Positions 34,378-43,216 of a stretch of 64,000 bases of DNA are shown here, piece after piece. The position numbers were made by a program, and so were the translations under genes. Position 1 is the first letter of the stretch, and each line of letters starts with the position of its first letter. Origin of the DNA: JAJDXW01 sp965202895 (GTDB lineage: Bacteria > Pseudomonadota > Gammaproteobacteria > HK1); NCBI GenBank assembly GCA_965202895.1, contig OZ241901.1:3968001-4032000 (forward strand), read 5' to 3'. The notes beneath the pieces are model-generated. The model saw only the letters and a list, made by a program, of their open reading frames with translations. It was not told where the DNA came from and ran no database searches.

Positions 34378-34758
34378 TCAGCTCCCGGCGGATACTCGAA
34401 TGATGGAGACGACGCAGGCCGCACCCAGGGCCAGCGCCGCGAACTTGGCCGCGATGATCCCGGCGACCTTGAGACCCGGCGAGTGGACGTAGTCCTCCAC
34501 GACCACCTGCAGGCCGAGCTGGGCGTGGTGGAAGAGCGCCGCCGTGAACAGGATCCAGAGCGCGGCGGCGATCGGGTGGGCGAAGGCGGCGCGCGCGCCT
34601 TCGTAGCCGGCTCCGAGCAGCGCGATCATCATGACGGCGAACCCGACCCCGAGCGGCACGAGGGCGATGGCGGTCAGCCGCTGCGCCCACCAGTGGCGGG
34701 CGCCGTCCCTCGCGGCGCCCGCGCCGCGAACGACCGAAAGCGCCGTTCGATACTTCAT
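34378..34758 (-). CDS. sdhD: Succinate dehydrogenase membrane anchor SdhD
   Basis: The 126 residues form three transmembrane helices. FHHAQLGLQVVVEDYVHS contains the conserved His and the Asp-Tyr pair near the haem and ubiquinone sites. The start ATG has a good ribosome site (AGGAGAG). It lies between sdhC and sdhA. Confidence 0.93.
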   Translation of the reverse strand: MKYRTALSVVRGAGAARDGARHWWAQRLTAIALVPLGVGFAVMMIALLGAGYEGARAAFAHPIAAALWILFTAALFHHAQLGLQVVVEDYVHSPGLKVAGIIAAKFAALALGAACVVSIIRVSAGS

Positions 34759-34793
34759 TCGCTCTCCTCCTGGCGCGGGCCGGATCCGGCGCG

Positions 34794-35177
34794 CTACGCC
34801 GCGTACGCGAGCGCGAATGCGACGACCGTCAGGGCGGCCGAGGCCGCCACCACCGCCTTGCCGCTCGCCTGCACGGTCCGGAGCTCGAAGCCGAGCCCGG
34901 CGTCCCAGAACAGGTGCCGGACCCCGTTGCACAGGTGGAAGAAGAACGAGAACGTCAAGGCGAAGAGGAGCAGCCTCCCGAGCCAGGAGCCGAGTGCGCC
35001 GCGTACCACCGCAAACGGCTCCGGACCGAGCGAGAGGGCGATCACCCACCAGGCGAAGACCACCGCTCCGAGGCACAGGAACATCCCGGTCGCGCGGTGG
35101 AGGATGGACAGCACCGAGGTGATCTGCGGCTTGTAGATCCCGATGTGGGGTGAAAGCGGCCGGCCGGTGGTCGACAT
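34794..35177 (-). CDS. sdhC: Succinate dehydrogenase cytochrome b556 subunit SdhC
   Basis: The 127 residues comprise three helices. RPLSPHIGIYKPQITSVLSI and LHRATG are the N-terminal family signature, and FFHLCNGVRHLFWDAG includes the His haem ligand region. The ATG at the complement of 35175-35177 fits the usual length; an upstream extension in the same frame (to 35276) is basic and not family-like. It is the first gene of the sdhCDAB-sdhE-ygfZ operon. Confidence 0.95.
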   Translation of the reverse strand: MSTTGRPLSPHIGIYKPQITSVLSILHRATGMFLCLGAVVFAWWVIALSLGPEPFAVVRGALGSWLGRLLLFALTFSFFFHLCNGVRHLFWDAGLGFELRTVQASGKAVVAASAALTVVAFALAYAA

Positions 35178-35350
35178 CGTCTCCCTCGAACTTGGACGGC
35201 CCGGGCTGCCCGGTCGTAGGACACCGCGCCGCCGCCTTTCGGAATACGGCTCGTCATGGGTGCGCGATCGGCTCATGGCGCCCCATGCACGCGATGGGCG
35301 TCTAGTCTACCGCGTCGCGGCGCGTTCCCCTAGCCGGACCCGGGAGGACC

Positions 35351-35776
35351 ATGTTGGACATGCCGATTCGATTCGAGCTTGGACGATCCCGCACCCTCGC
35401 CCTCTGGCTCGCGGCGGTGCACGGGGGCGGGTTGCTCGCGGCGTGGGGCAGCGCGCTGCCCGCGGCCGCCGCGGGCGTGCTCTCCGCCTTCGCGGCGGCG
35501 AGCTTCATTCGCGGCCTGCGCCTCCACGTCCTGCGAAGCGCACGGAACGCCGTCGTGCGGGTCGCGCTCGAACCCGGGATCCGCCTCGGCTTTTCGGATG
35601 GGAGGACCTGCCGGGCGGAGCCGCGGGCCCGGCCTTTCCTCCACGCATGGCTCGTCGTGTTGCGGCTCGAGTCGGACGCCGGGCGCACGGTGGTCCTCGT
35701 CCCCCCGGACTCGCTCTCCTCGCAAGCCGTCCACAAGATGCTCCGAAGCCGCCTCCGGCACGGGGGGGCGCCGTGA
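35351..35776 (+). CDS. ygfX: YgfX (CptA)-like membrane protein
   Basis: The 141 residues have two adjacent helices (about 15-32 and 35-54), followed by a soluble beta-rich tail ending with VPPDSLSSQAVHKMLRSRLR. This layout and the P-D-S-L/L-R pattern match YgfX, the partner of SdhE (YgfY) in E. coli, where the pair was proposed to be a toxin-antitoxin system acting on cytoskeletal proteins; that proposal is contested. Similarity is judged by eye. It is divergent from sdhC, so it is separated from sdhE by the whole sdh operon. The start could be ATG 35351 or 35360. Confidence 0.6.
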   Translation: MLDMPIRFELGRSRTLALWLAAVHGGGLLAAWGSALPAAAAGVLSAFAAASFIRGLRLHVLRSARNAVVRVALEPGIRLGFSDGRTCRAEPRARPFLHAWLVVLRLESDAGRTVVLVPPDSLSSQAVHKMLRSRLRHGGAP

Positions 35777-36180
35777 GCATCCGGTCGCCGCAGGCCTTCC
35801 GGCGGCTCTCGCGGCTCGAAGGAGAACGCCGGGGGCGCACGACCTTGGGGGAGTCGAGCCGGGAGGCGGCCGTCCGCCGGGACGTCGCCGTGCACGACGC
35901 GGTCCGCCTGCTCGACCTCGTCCCGGCGGCACGTCCCGAGAGCGGGTATGATGCGCGCGGCTCGGGATTCCGATACCGGATCGCGGGGTGCGCCTCCGCG
36001 GATTCTCTGGTTGCGGCAGGGGCGTTCCGATCGGGTCGTTGGGATCGGGGCCTCCTCGTGTCCATGTCGGCGGAGCTGGAGCCGTTGGCCATCGACGAGT
36101 TGAGCTTCGAAGCCGCGCGGGCCACCCGGTCCGTGGCCCGGCTCCGGGCGAGCGGCCGCCGGCGTTGGGGAGGCGGGTGA
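35773..36180 (+). CDS. Protein of unknown function between ygfX and tsaB
   Basis: The predicted 135-residue soluble protein has a basic N-terminal half and a C-terminal half with SGYDARGSGFRYRIAG followed by a predicted beta strand (WDRGLLVSMSAEL) and a basic tail. This arrangement weakly recalls the DUF6998-type fold, in which a G-(Y/F)-DA segment precedes a strand with QIKGR; here the motif is degenerate. The GTG start overlaps the ygfX stop (GTGA), and the stop overlaps the tsaB GTG, so it is part of a compact operon. Codon pattern is like its neighbours, so it is probably a real gene. Confidence 0.6.
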   Translation: MSIRSPQAFRRLSRLEGERRGRTTLGESSREAAVRRDVAVHDAVRLLDLVPAARPESGYDARGSGFRYRIAGCASADSLVAAGAFRSGRWDRGLLVSMSAELEPLAIDELSFEAARATRSVARLRASGRRRWGGG

Positions 36181-36881
36181 AGTTCGTCTGCTTCGACACC
36201 GCGACGGATGCGCTGACGTGCGCGCTGTGGGCCGACGGAGCGCTGCTCGAGCACCACGAGACGGCGCCGCGCCGGCATGCGGACCGGGTCCTGTCGGTGG
36301 TGGACCGGCTCCTCGCCGAGGCCGGGGTCGCCCGGCGCGGCCTCGATGCGGTCGGGTTCGGCCGCGGCCCCGGCTCCTTCACCGGGCTCCGGGTCGCGGC
36401 GGGTGTCGCGCAGGGCTTGGCGTTCGCCCTCGACGTCCCCGTGGTTCCGGTCTCGACCCTGGCCGCGATCGCGCAGGGGGCCTTCCGCGAGCACGGGTCG
36501 CGGCGGGTGCTCGTCCTCCTGGACGCCCGCTTGGGGGAGGTCTACGCGGGCGCCATGCGGGCGGACCGTTCCGCCGGGGTCGTGCGCGCGATTCGCGAAG
36601 AACGGCTGTGCCGTCCCGGGGACCTCGGCGAAGAGCTCGGGGCGGAGGTCGGATGGACCGGCTGCGGTACGGGCTGGAGCGCCTGTCCGGGCCCGCTCCC
36701 GGCGGGACTCCAAGCCCGGCTGGAGCGCCTCGAGCCCGATCGCCTTCCGCACGCCCGCGACCTCGCGGCCCTCGTCCGCACGGGGTGGGAGGAAGGGGTC
36801 ACGGTCGCTGCCGAGCGGGCGTTTCCCGTCTATCTGCGCCGCCGGGTGGTCCGGGGTCCGGAGGCGGTGGGCCGCCCGTGA
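36177..36881 (+). CDS. tsaB: tRNA threonylcarbamoyladenosine synthesis protein TsaB
   Basis: TsaB binds TsaD and TsaE to make t6A37 in ANN-decoding tRNAs. The 234 residues start KFVCFDTATDALTCALW (ASKHA phosphate-1 loop) and contain GRGPGSFTGLRVAAGVAQGL, the strongest TsaB signature, with VLLDARLGEVYAG in the middle. The GTG at 36177 overlaps the preceding stop; the stop overlaps the next GTG. Position upstream of the lol genes is unusual but the reading frame is continuous and full-length. Confidence 0.94.
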   Translation: MKFVCFDTATDALTCALWADGALLEHHETAPRRHADRVLSVVDRLLAEAGVARRGLDAVGFGRGPGSFTGLRVAAGVAQGLAFALDVPVVPVSTLAAIAQGAFREHGSRRVLVLLDARLGEVYAGAMRADRSAGVVRAIREERLCRPGDLGEELGAEVGWTGCGTGWSACPGPLPAGLQARLERLEPDRLPHARDLAALVRTGWEEGVTVAAERAFPVYLRRRVVRGPEAVGRP

Positions 36882-38125
36882 TCCGGCCCCTCGAGCTCGC
36901 GATCGGGCTCCGCCACCTCCGGGCGAAGCGAAGGATCCGGTTCATCTCCTTCATCAGTCTCATCTCCGTTCTGGGCATCGCCCTCGGGGTCGCCGCCCTC
37001 ATCACGGTGCTGTCCGTCATGAACGGATTCGAACGGGAGCTTCGGAGCCGGATTCTCGGGATGGCTTCCCATGCCACCATCGCGGGCTTTCGCGGTCCCC
37101 TCCGTAGCTGGCGGGAAGCCGCGGGCAAGGCCCTGGCCCATCCCTCGGTGCTCGGCGCGGCCCCCTACGTGGAAGGGCAGGCGATGCTCACCGCGGGCGG
37201 GGCGGTGCGGGGGGTTCTCGTCCGGGGCATCGAGCCCGACGCGGAGCACGGCGTCTCGGACGTCTCGCAGTACCTGGCCGCCGGCGGGCTGGACGCACTC
37301 GAAGCGGGCGCCTTTCGCATCGTCGTCGGGTCGTCGCTGGCCGCGCGCCTCGGCCTCGATCTCGGAAGCCGGGTCACCGCCATCGCCCCGGAACCCACCG
37401 CGAGCCCGGCCGGGGTGGTGCCAAGACACCGGCGTTTCGAGGTGGCCGGCATCTTCGAGGTGGGCCACGGACAGTACGACTCCTCCTTCGCCCTCATGCA
37501 CATCGAAGACGCGGCGAGGCTCTTCCGGGTACGGGACGGGGTGAGCGGGCTCCGGCTGCGGCTCGACGACGTGTTCGCGGCCCCGCGCCTGGCGCACGAG
37601 ATCGCCGCGAGTCTCGGCGGACGCTACTGGGTGACGGACTGGACCCGCTATCACGCGCAGTTCTTTCGGGCATTGCGCATCGAGAAGACCGCGATGTTCA
37701 TCATCCTCACCCTGATCGTGGCCGTCGCCGCCTTCAATCTCGTCTCCACCCTGGTCATGGTCGTGAACGAGAAGCGGCCCGAGATCGCGATCCTCAGGAC
37801 CCTCGGGCTCGCCCCGGCGAGCGTGCTCGCGATCTTCCTCATCCAGGGGACGCTGATCGGTCTCGCCGGCACCGGGTTCGGGGCGGCGGCGGGAGTGGCG
37901 CTCGCGGGCAACCTGGAAGCGGTCGTTGCCGCCATCGAGCGGTTGATCGGCGAGAAGTTCCTTTCGCCCGAGATCTACTACCTCGACGACGTCCCCGCCG
38001 ACGTCCGCGGCTCCGATCTGGTGACCATCGTCGTCGTCGCCTTCGTCATGAGCGTGCTTGCGACGATCTATCCCGCTTGGCGGGCCGCGAACACCCGGCC
38101 GGCGGAAGCACTCCGGCATGAATGA
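36878..38125 (+). CDS. lolC: Lipoprotein-releasing ABC permease LolC/LolE
   Basis: This is the inner-membrane permease of the Lol system, which releases outer-membrane lipoproteins to LolA. The 415 residues have an N-terminal helix (RFISFISLISVLGIALGVAALI), a large periplasmic domain (about 50-260) with FEVGHGQYDSSFALMHIEDA, and three C-terminal helices with NLVSTLVMVVNEKRPEIAIL. Only one permease gene is present, where E. coli has both lolC and lolE; a single LolF-type protein forming a homodimer is known in other lineages. lolD follows with an 8-base overlap. Confidence 0.9.
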   Translation: MIRPLELAIGLRHLRAKRRIRFISFISLISVLGIALGVAALITVLSVMNGFERELRSRILGMASHATIAGFRGPLRSWREAAGKALAHPSVLGAAPYVEGQAMLTAGGAVRGVLVRGIEPDAEHGVSDVSQYLAAGGLDALEAGAFRIVVGSSLAARLGLDLGSRVTAIAPEPTASPAGVVPRHRRFEVAGIFEVGHGQYDSSFALMHIEDAARLFRVRDGVSGLRLRLDDVFAAPRLAHEIAASLGGRYWVTDWTRYHAQFFRALRIEKTAMFIILTLIVAVAAFNLVSTLVMVVNEKRPEIAILRTLGLAPASVLAIFLIQGTLIGLAGTGFGAAAGVALAGNLEAVVAAIERLIGEKFLSPEIYYLDDVPADVRGSDLVTIVVVAFVMSVLATIYPAWRAANTRPAEALRHE

Positions 38126-38804
38126 CGCGGCCGTCGTCAGCGCAAGCGGCCTGCGGCGCACCTTCGAGGAGGGCCCGCTCCGCGTCGAGGTTCTGCAAGG
38201 GGTCGATCTCGAGGTCTCCCGAGGCGAGAGCGTGGCGATTCTCGGCGCATCCGGCTCCGGGAAGAGCACCCTCCTGCATCTGCTGGGAGGTCTCGACCTG
38301 CCGACGTCGGGCTCGGTCCGGATCATGGGAAGAGCCATGAACGAGCTGGGCGAGGCGGAGCGGGGTCGTCTGAGGAACCGGGCCCTCGGATTCGTCTACC
38401 AGTTCCATCACCTCCTGCCGGAGTTCACCGCGCTCGACAACGTGGCGATGCCCTTGCTGGTGCGCCGCGAGCCCGCGGCCCGGGCGCGCCGGAGGGCGGC
38501 GGAGGTTCTCGGCCGGGTCGGGCTGTCCGAACGGACGATCCATCGTCCCGCGGAGCTGTCGGGAGGCGAGCGCCAGCGCACGGCCATCGCGCGGGCGCTC
38601 GCCGGCCGGCCCGCCTGCGTGCTCGCGGACGAGCCGACGGGAAACCTCGATCGCGACACGGCCCGGCGGGTCTGCGATCTCATGTTCGAGATCAACCGGG
38701 AGGAGGGGACCAGCCTGGTGGTGGTGACGCACGATCTCGACCTCGCGAAGCGGGCGGACCGGCAATTGCGGCTCGGAGGCGGACGCCTCGATCATGCCGG
38801 CTGA
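38118..38804 (+). CDS. lolD: Lipoprotein-releasing ABC ATPase LolD
   Basis: The 228 residues form a typical ABC ATPase: Walker A GASGSGKST near residue 42, FVYQFHHLLPEFTALDNV (Q-loop and LolD-type segment), signature LSGGERQRTAIARAL, Walker B VLADEPTGNLD and the His in VVVTHD. LolD powers transfer of lipoproteins from LolC/E to LolA. The ATG overlaps the permease gene. lolA itself is at 49430-50089, not adjacent. Confidence 0.95.
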   Translation: MNDAAVVSASGLRRTFEEGPLRVEVLQGVDLEVSRGESVAILGASGSGKSTLLHLLGGLDLPTSGSVRIMGRAMNELGEAERGRLRNRALGFVYQFHHLLPEFTALDNVAMPLLVRREPAARARRRAAEVLGRVGLSERTIHRPAELSGGERQRTAIARALAGRPACVLADEPTGNLDRDTARRVCDLMFEINREEGTSLVVVTHDLDLAKRADRQLRLGGGRLDHAG

Positions 38805-38805
38805 C

Positions 38806-39089
38806 CCGCATGTCCCACCGGGTGTCGTCGTGCGGACGTCGAGACGCCGCGGCGGCGGGCCGCTGGACGCCGAAGGGTGATCCGGGGTCCGGATGACGCG
38901 CCGGTGGCGAGTCCTCCCGGCGACTGCGGCCTGCTTCGCAGGCCGCGCCTGGAAGCGAGGCAGGAACCGCGGAGGGCGGCAGGCCGCCGACCCCGGCGCG
39001 GGCGTGCGGGCGAAGCCGCCCGGAACGGGGTACGGCCCGCCGCCGGGAAGAGGTCGGCGCCCGCCGCGGGGGAACGGTGGGACATGCGG
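38806..39089. repeat. 284-bp segment bounded by perfect 15-bp inverted repeats (MITE-like)
   Basis: CCGCATGTCCCACCG at 38806-38820 and its exact reverse complement at 39075-39089 bound a non-coding stretch between lolD and the convergent DUF2062 gene. Inside are a perfect 9-bp stem GCGGCCTGC/GCAGGCCGC (38926-38946) and other GC hairpins. No clear target-site duplication is seen. No gene lies in the 294-base gap. Confidence 0.5.
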
Positions 39090-39098
39090 CCCGGCCTC

Positions 39099-39617
39099 TC
39101 AGGTCCGGGGGCTCCGGCGACGGCTCCGCCGTTCGCGCACCACCGCCGCCCGCCAGACGAGATGGGTTCCATAGAAGCCGAGAACGGCGCCCGCCGCACC
39201 GAGGACGACGCAACCGAGAACCAGGGGCGGCCAGATGCCGGCGAAGGTGGTGAGAAGCCAGTCCAGCGAGATCTCGAACCGCGCGTCGCGCGTCGGCACG
39301 CCGAGGATCCACGCTCCGACCTTGTAGGCTCCGAAGAAGATGGGGCCGATGGTGAACGGGTTGGTGATCCAGCACATGGCGGCGGCAACGGGGATGTTGC
39401 ATCCGGCGTAGACGGAGATGGCGGCGGCGACCACCATCTGGAACGGCGCGGGGATCATCGAACAGAAGATCCCGATGGCCGCCGCGCGGGCGGTGGACCG
39501 GCGGTTGAGCTGCCACAGATCGCGCTTGTCGAGAAGACGCCCGAAGAGACCCATTCCGGCCTGCGAGCGGATCTTCTGCGGCTCGGGAAGCCAGCGATTG
39601 AGGAAACGCCGCGGCAT
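39099..39617 (-). CDS. DUF2062 family membrane protein
   Basis: The 172 residues carry a DUF2062 domain: GIFCSMIPAPFQMVVAAAIS, then the CWITNPFTIGPIFFGAYKVG block with the conserved NPxT(I) motif, and two to three helices. The N-terminal part (RRFLNRWLPEPQKIRS) is basic and cytoplasmic. The function of the family is not known; it is common near competence or envelope genes. It is divergent from comEC with 76 bases between the starts. Confidence 0.85.
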   Translation of the reverse strand: MPRRFLNRWLPEPQKIRSQAGMGLFGRLLDKRDLWQLNRRSTARAAAIGIFCSMIPAPFQMVVAAAISVYAGCNIPVAAAMCWITNPFTIGPIFFGAYKVGAWILGVPTRDARFEISLDWLLTTFAGIWPPLVLGCVVLGAAGAVLGFYGTHLVWRAAVVRERRSRRRSPRT

Positions 39618-39693
39618 TCGGCCTTCCGGTCGACCTCTTCGTCGGTCCGCGGATTATCGGAGCGAACCCGCCGTCCGACAATCCGGGCGAACG

Positions 39694-42060
39694 ATGCCCG
39701 GCGCCCCCGCTCCGTGCCGCGGGGAGCAGGCCCAGGCCCTGGATGCCGCCGCGGAGCCGGGCCCGCGGCCCGAACGGCGTAGAGCGCGGACGGCGCGCAC
39801 GTTGCGATCAGGGACGATCGCCTTCCTGCTCGGGGTCTGTGCGCTGCACGGGCTCGAGGCACTGCCCGGACCCTGGACGGCCGCGCTGCTCCCGGCCGCC
39901 CTCTACCTCGCGGCCGCGAGCCGCTTCGCGGCCGCCGGCTGGTGCGCGGTCGGGTTCCTCTGGGCGCTGCTGAGCGCCCATGCGACCCTCGCTGCCCGCC
40001 TGCCTTCCGTCCTGGACGGCCAGGACCTCGTCCTGACGGGGCGGATAGCCTCGATACCGTCCCACTCGCCGCGTCGCACCCGGTTCGACTTCGAGGTGGA
40101 TTCCGGTCTCCCGCAGCGGGCCGGCGGCCGATTGCGTCTCTCGTGGTACGAGGGCCCCCGAGGGGGCCCGCCGGAGCTCGCCACCGGCGAGACCTGGCGG
40201 CTCGTGGTCCGTCTCCGTGCGCCGCGCGGGCTTCGCAATCCCGGCGGGTTCGACTACGAAACCTGGCTCTTCGCGCACGGCTATTCGGGCCAGGGGTACG
40301 TACGGGCCCGCGACCCCCGCAACGGGAGGCTGTCCCCCGCGGCTCCCTCCGATCCGGACCGGATACGGTTCTCGCTCTCCCGGCGGCTGCGCGAGATCCC
40401 GGGACTCGGCCCGGCGGGAGCACTGGTCGAAGCACTCGTGGTCGGGGTTCGCGACCGGATCTCCGAGCACCAGCGAGAGGTCCTTCGCCGGACCGGCACC
40501 GCTCACCTGCTCGCGATCTCCGGTCTGCACATCGGGCTCGCGGCAGGTGTCGGATTCGCCGCCGGCCGGCTCACCGGGCCGTGGCTCATCCCCGGCGTGG
40601 CGCCGGTGCGCGTCGGGGCGCTCGCGGGCATGGCGGTCGCGGCGGGATACGCGGCGCTTGCCGGCTTCTCGCTTCCCACCCGGAGGGCGCTCGTCATGGC
40701 CGTCGTGGTTCTCGGCGCGCTCACCGCCCGCCGCCGACTGGCCGGAAGCAGCGTATTGTGCCTCGGGCTGATGGCGGTCCTGGTCCTGGAGCCGTCGGCC
40801 GTGCTCGTTCCGGGCTTCTGGCTGTCGTTCTGTGCGGTCGCGGCGCTCCTGTACGGAATGGGCGGCCGTCCGCACGCGGGCGGTTCGATCCTGCACTGGC
40901 GGCGTTGGGCGTTGCCCCAGCTCGTGGTCACGGTGGGTCTCGCGCCCCTCATCGTCCGCTGGTTCGCCGAACAGCCGCTCGCGGGGCCCTTCGCGAACGC
41001 GGTCGCCATCCCGTTCGTGGGCGTCGCCGTGCTGCCCGCCCTGCTCGCAGGAAGCCTCTTCCTGTCGCTGCCGGGACGGCTGGCGGACCTGGCGGGGGAG
41101 GCCCTGGTCACCGCGGCGGCGCACGGGCTCGACCTGCTGTGGGGGTTCCTCGAGCTCCTGGCCTCCCACGGGCCGCGCTACGTGCTCTCGGTGGAGCCGT
41201 CGCTCGCCGCCGCCACGCTCGCGATGGCCGGCGCCGCGATCCTGCTCGCGCCTCCCGGCCTGCCCGGGCGCTGGACCGGCGCCCTGTGGCTCGCACCACT
41301 TCTCTGGTGGACGCCGGCCGTCCCCGGACCGGGGGAGGTGAGGGCGGCGTTCCTCGACGTCGGGCACGGCCTCGCGGTGGTGGTCGAGACCAGGGATCGG
41401 GTTCTCGTCTACGACACGGGGGACGGCCATGCCGCCGGCATCGTCGGATCCTATCTGGCCTGGCGCGGGAGAAGGAGCATCGACACCGTCGTGGTGAGCC
41501 ACGCGGACTCCGACCACCGCGGCGGCTACCCCGCGCTCGTCCGGCGGTTCCCCGCGCGGCGGGTGCTCGCGAACGAGGGCGTACCGGGTGCGGACCCCTG
41601 TGTCGCGGAGCATTCCTGGGAATGGAACGAGGTCCGGTTCGAGGTACTGCATCCTCCGTCGCCGGCCTGGAGAGGGAACGACGGCTCCTGCGTGCTCCGC
41701 ATCCTGGCCTCCGGCCGGACGATGCTGCTCACCGGGGACATCGAGACCCGGGCGGAACGCCGGTTGCTCCACGGAGCCCGCGACCTCCGGGCGGACGTGC
41801 TCTCCGCCCCGCACCACGGCAGCCGCACCTCGTCCAACCCCGCCTTCCTCGATGCGACCGGCGCCCGCCACGCGATCTTCTCGGTCCGGCACGGCAATTC
41901 ATGGAACCTTCCGGCGCCCGCCGTGCTCGAGCGGTACCGGGCGCGCGGCGTCCTCATCCACCGCACGGACGAGCACGGAGCGGTCACGGTCTCCATCCGG
42001 TCTTCGGGCGCGGTCGATATCCGTCACTGGCGGCCCGGACGGTTCTGGCACGTTCGCTGA
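39694..42060 (+). CDS. comEC: DNA internalization protein ComEC/Rec2
   Basis: ComEC forms the inner-membrane channel for single-stranded DNA in natural transformation. The 788 residues comprise an N-terminal OB-like region (DUF4131, about 40-200), the competence domain with AHLLAISGLHIGLAAG and many helices (about 220-540), and a C-terminal metallo-beta-lactamase-like domain with VVVSHADSDHRGG and LSAPHHGSRTSSNPAFL. The metal-binding HxDxDH residues are present. The usual DVGQG motif reads DVGHG. ATG 39694 is the first plausible start; the N-terminal 30 residues are Arg/Ala-rich and poorly conserved. Confidence 0.9.
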   Translation: MPGAPAPCRGEQAQALDAAAEPGPRPERRRARTARTLRSGTIAFLLGVCALHGLEALPGPWTAALLPAALYLAAASRFAAAGWCAVGFLWALLSAHATLAARLPSVLDGQDLVLTGRIASIPSHSPRRTRFDFEVDSGLPQRAGGRLRLSWYEGPRGGPPELATGETWRLVVRLRAPRGLRNPGGFDYETWLFAHGYSGQGYVRARDPRNGRLSPAAPSDPDRIRFSLSRRLREIPGLGPAGALVEALVVGVRDRISEHQREVLRRTGTAHLLAISGLHIGLAAGVGFAAGRLTGPWLIPGVAPVRVGALAGMAVAAGYAALAGFSLPTRRALVMAVVVLGALTARRRLAGSSVLCLGLMAVLVLEPSAVLVPGFWLSFCAVAALLYGMGGRPHAGGSILHWRRWALPQLVVTVGLAPLIVRWFAEQPLAGPFANAVAIPFVGVAVLPALLAGSLFLSLPGRLADLAGEALVTAAAHGLDLLWGFLELLASHGPRYVLSVEPSLAAATLAMAGAAILLAPPGLPGRWTGALWLAPLLWWTPAVPGPGEVRAAFLDVGHGLAVVVETRDRVLVYDTGDGHAAGIVGSYLAWRGRRSIDTVVVSHADSDHRGGYPALVRRFPARRVLANEGVPGADPCVAEHSWEWNEVRFEVLHPPSPAWRGNDGSCVLRILASGRTMLLTGDIETRAERRLLHGARDLRADVLSAPHHGSRTSSNPAFLDATGARHAIFSVRHGNSWNLPAPAVLERYRARGVLIHRTDEHGAVTVSIRSSGAVDIRHWRPGRFWHVR

Positions 42061-42223
42061 TCCGCCCCGGCGCGGGTCCCGGCCCGGCATGGCGGGGCCG
42101 CACACCGGCCGCCGTCCGATACCGGGGCGGGCATCCGTTACACTCGCCGACCGGGAAAGGCTCCATGAGATCGAGGCCTTCGCCGCCAAGGTTCCGCGGT
42201 CCCGGCTGCGAGCGGGGGACGGG

Positions 42224-43216
42224 GTGCAGCGCATCGCTTTCCGGCTTCTCGACGAAATGTGGTACGGGCGCCGGGCCTGGGGCCGGTGGCTGGCCTTCCT
42301 GTCCCTTCCGTACGAGGCGGCCGTGCGTACCCGCCGAACCGCGTTCCGCCGCGGCCTGCGGCGGTCTCATCGGATCGGAGCGCCCGTCGTGGTAGTAGGC
42401 AACATCGCGGCCGGAGGCACCGGGAAGACCCCCCTCGTCGTGTGGCTGGTGCGTTGTCTTCGCCGGCACGGCTACCGTCCCGGGGTGATCTGTTCGGGCT
42501 ATCGGGGAACCGCGCGCGACCGGCCGCGATGCGTCCACGAAGACTCCGACCCCGCCGCGGTCGGGGACGAAGCGGTGCTGGTGGCGAGGCGGTGCGGGTG
42601 CCCGGTCGTGGCGGGCCGGGACCGCGTCGCGGCGGGCCGGCTGCTGCTCCGCCGCTCCGACTGCGACGTCGTGGTGTCCGACGACGGCCTCCAGCACTAC
42701 CGGCTCGCCCGCGACCTCGAGATCGCGGTGCTCGACGGCCGGCGTCGCCACGGGACCGGGTGGTGTCTTCCCGCCGGCCCGCTGCGCGAGCCGGTGTCGC
42801 GTCTCGAATCGGTCGACTTCGTGGTCGCCAAGGGCCGTCCGGGGGAAGGAGAGTATCGGATGGATCTGACCGGAAGGACCCTTCGGCTCGCCGCGGACGA
42901 TTCCGTCGCGATCGATGCGGCCGAGCTCTCGTCGAGCCCGGTTCACGCGGTGGCGGGGATCGGCAACCCCGACTCGTTCTTCGGACGCCTGGGGGACCTC
43001 GGCCTTCGGATCATCCCCCGCGTGTTCTCCGACCACCACTCGTTCTCGGCGGAGGACATCGAGTTCCGGGACGAGCAGCCGGTGATCATGACCGAAAAGG
43101 ATGCGGTCAAGTGCCGCGGGTTCGCGGGGAGGCGCCACTGGTACCTGCCGGTCGACGCCGAGGTCGACCCGGCCCTGGAGCCGGACCTCATCGCCCGGCT
43201 CTCCGGAAACGCATGA
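42224..43216 (+). CDS. lpxK: Tetraacyldisaccharide 4'-kinase LpxK
   Basis: LpxK phosphorylates the 4' position of the lipid A precursor at the inner membrane. The 330 residues have an N-terminal hydrophobic segment (about 15-30), the P-loop GNIAAGGTGKTPLVVWL, VVSDDGLQHYRLARDLEI and the late MTEKDAVKC block. The GTG at 42224 is chosen because the following residues match the family N-terminus in length; ATG 42257 is an alternative. It is directly upstream of kdsB with an ATGA overlap, the order often seen in gammaproteobacteria, although msbA is not next to it. Confidence 0.92.
   Translation: MQRIAFRLLDEMWYGRRAWGRWLAFLSLPYEAAVRTRRTAFRRGLRRSHRIGAPVVVVGNIAAGGTGKTPLVVWLVRCLRRHGYRPGVICSGYRGTARDRPRCVHEDSDPAAVGDEAVLVARRCGCPVVAGRDRVAAGRLLLRRSDCDVVVSDDGLQHYRLARDLEIAVLDGRRRHGTGWCLPAGPLREPVSRLESVDFVVAKGRPGEGEYRMDLTGRTLRLAADDSVAIDAAELSSSPVHAVAGIGNPDSFFGRLGDLGLRIIPRVFSDHHSFSAEDIEFRDEQPVIMTEKDAVKCRGFAGRRHWYLPVDAEVDPALEPDLIARLSGNA

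Noticed and set aside
35351..35776. Certain toxin-antitoxin system (ygfX with sdhE)
   Set aside because: The genes are far apart on opposite strands, and SdhE is a flavinylation factor; a toxin role for YgfX is disputed.
40000..41900. Long minus-strand frame opposite comEC
   Set aside because: It is an antisense shadow with biased composition (Arg, Glu, Gly) and no known motif.
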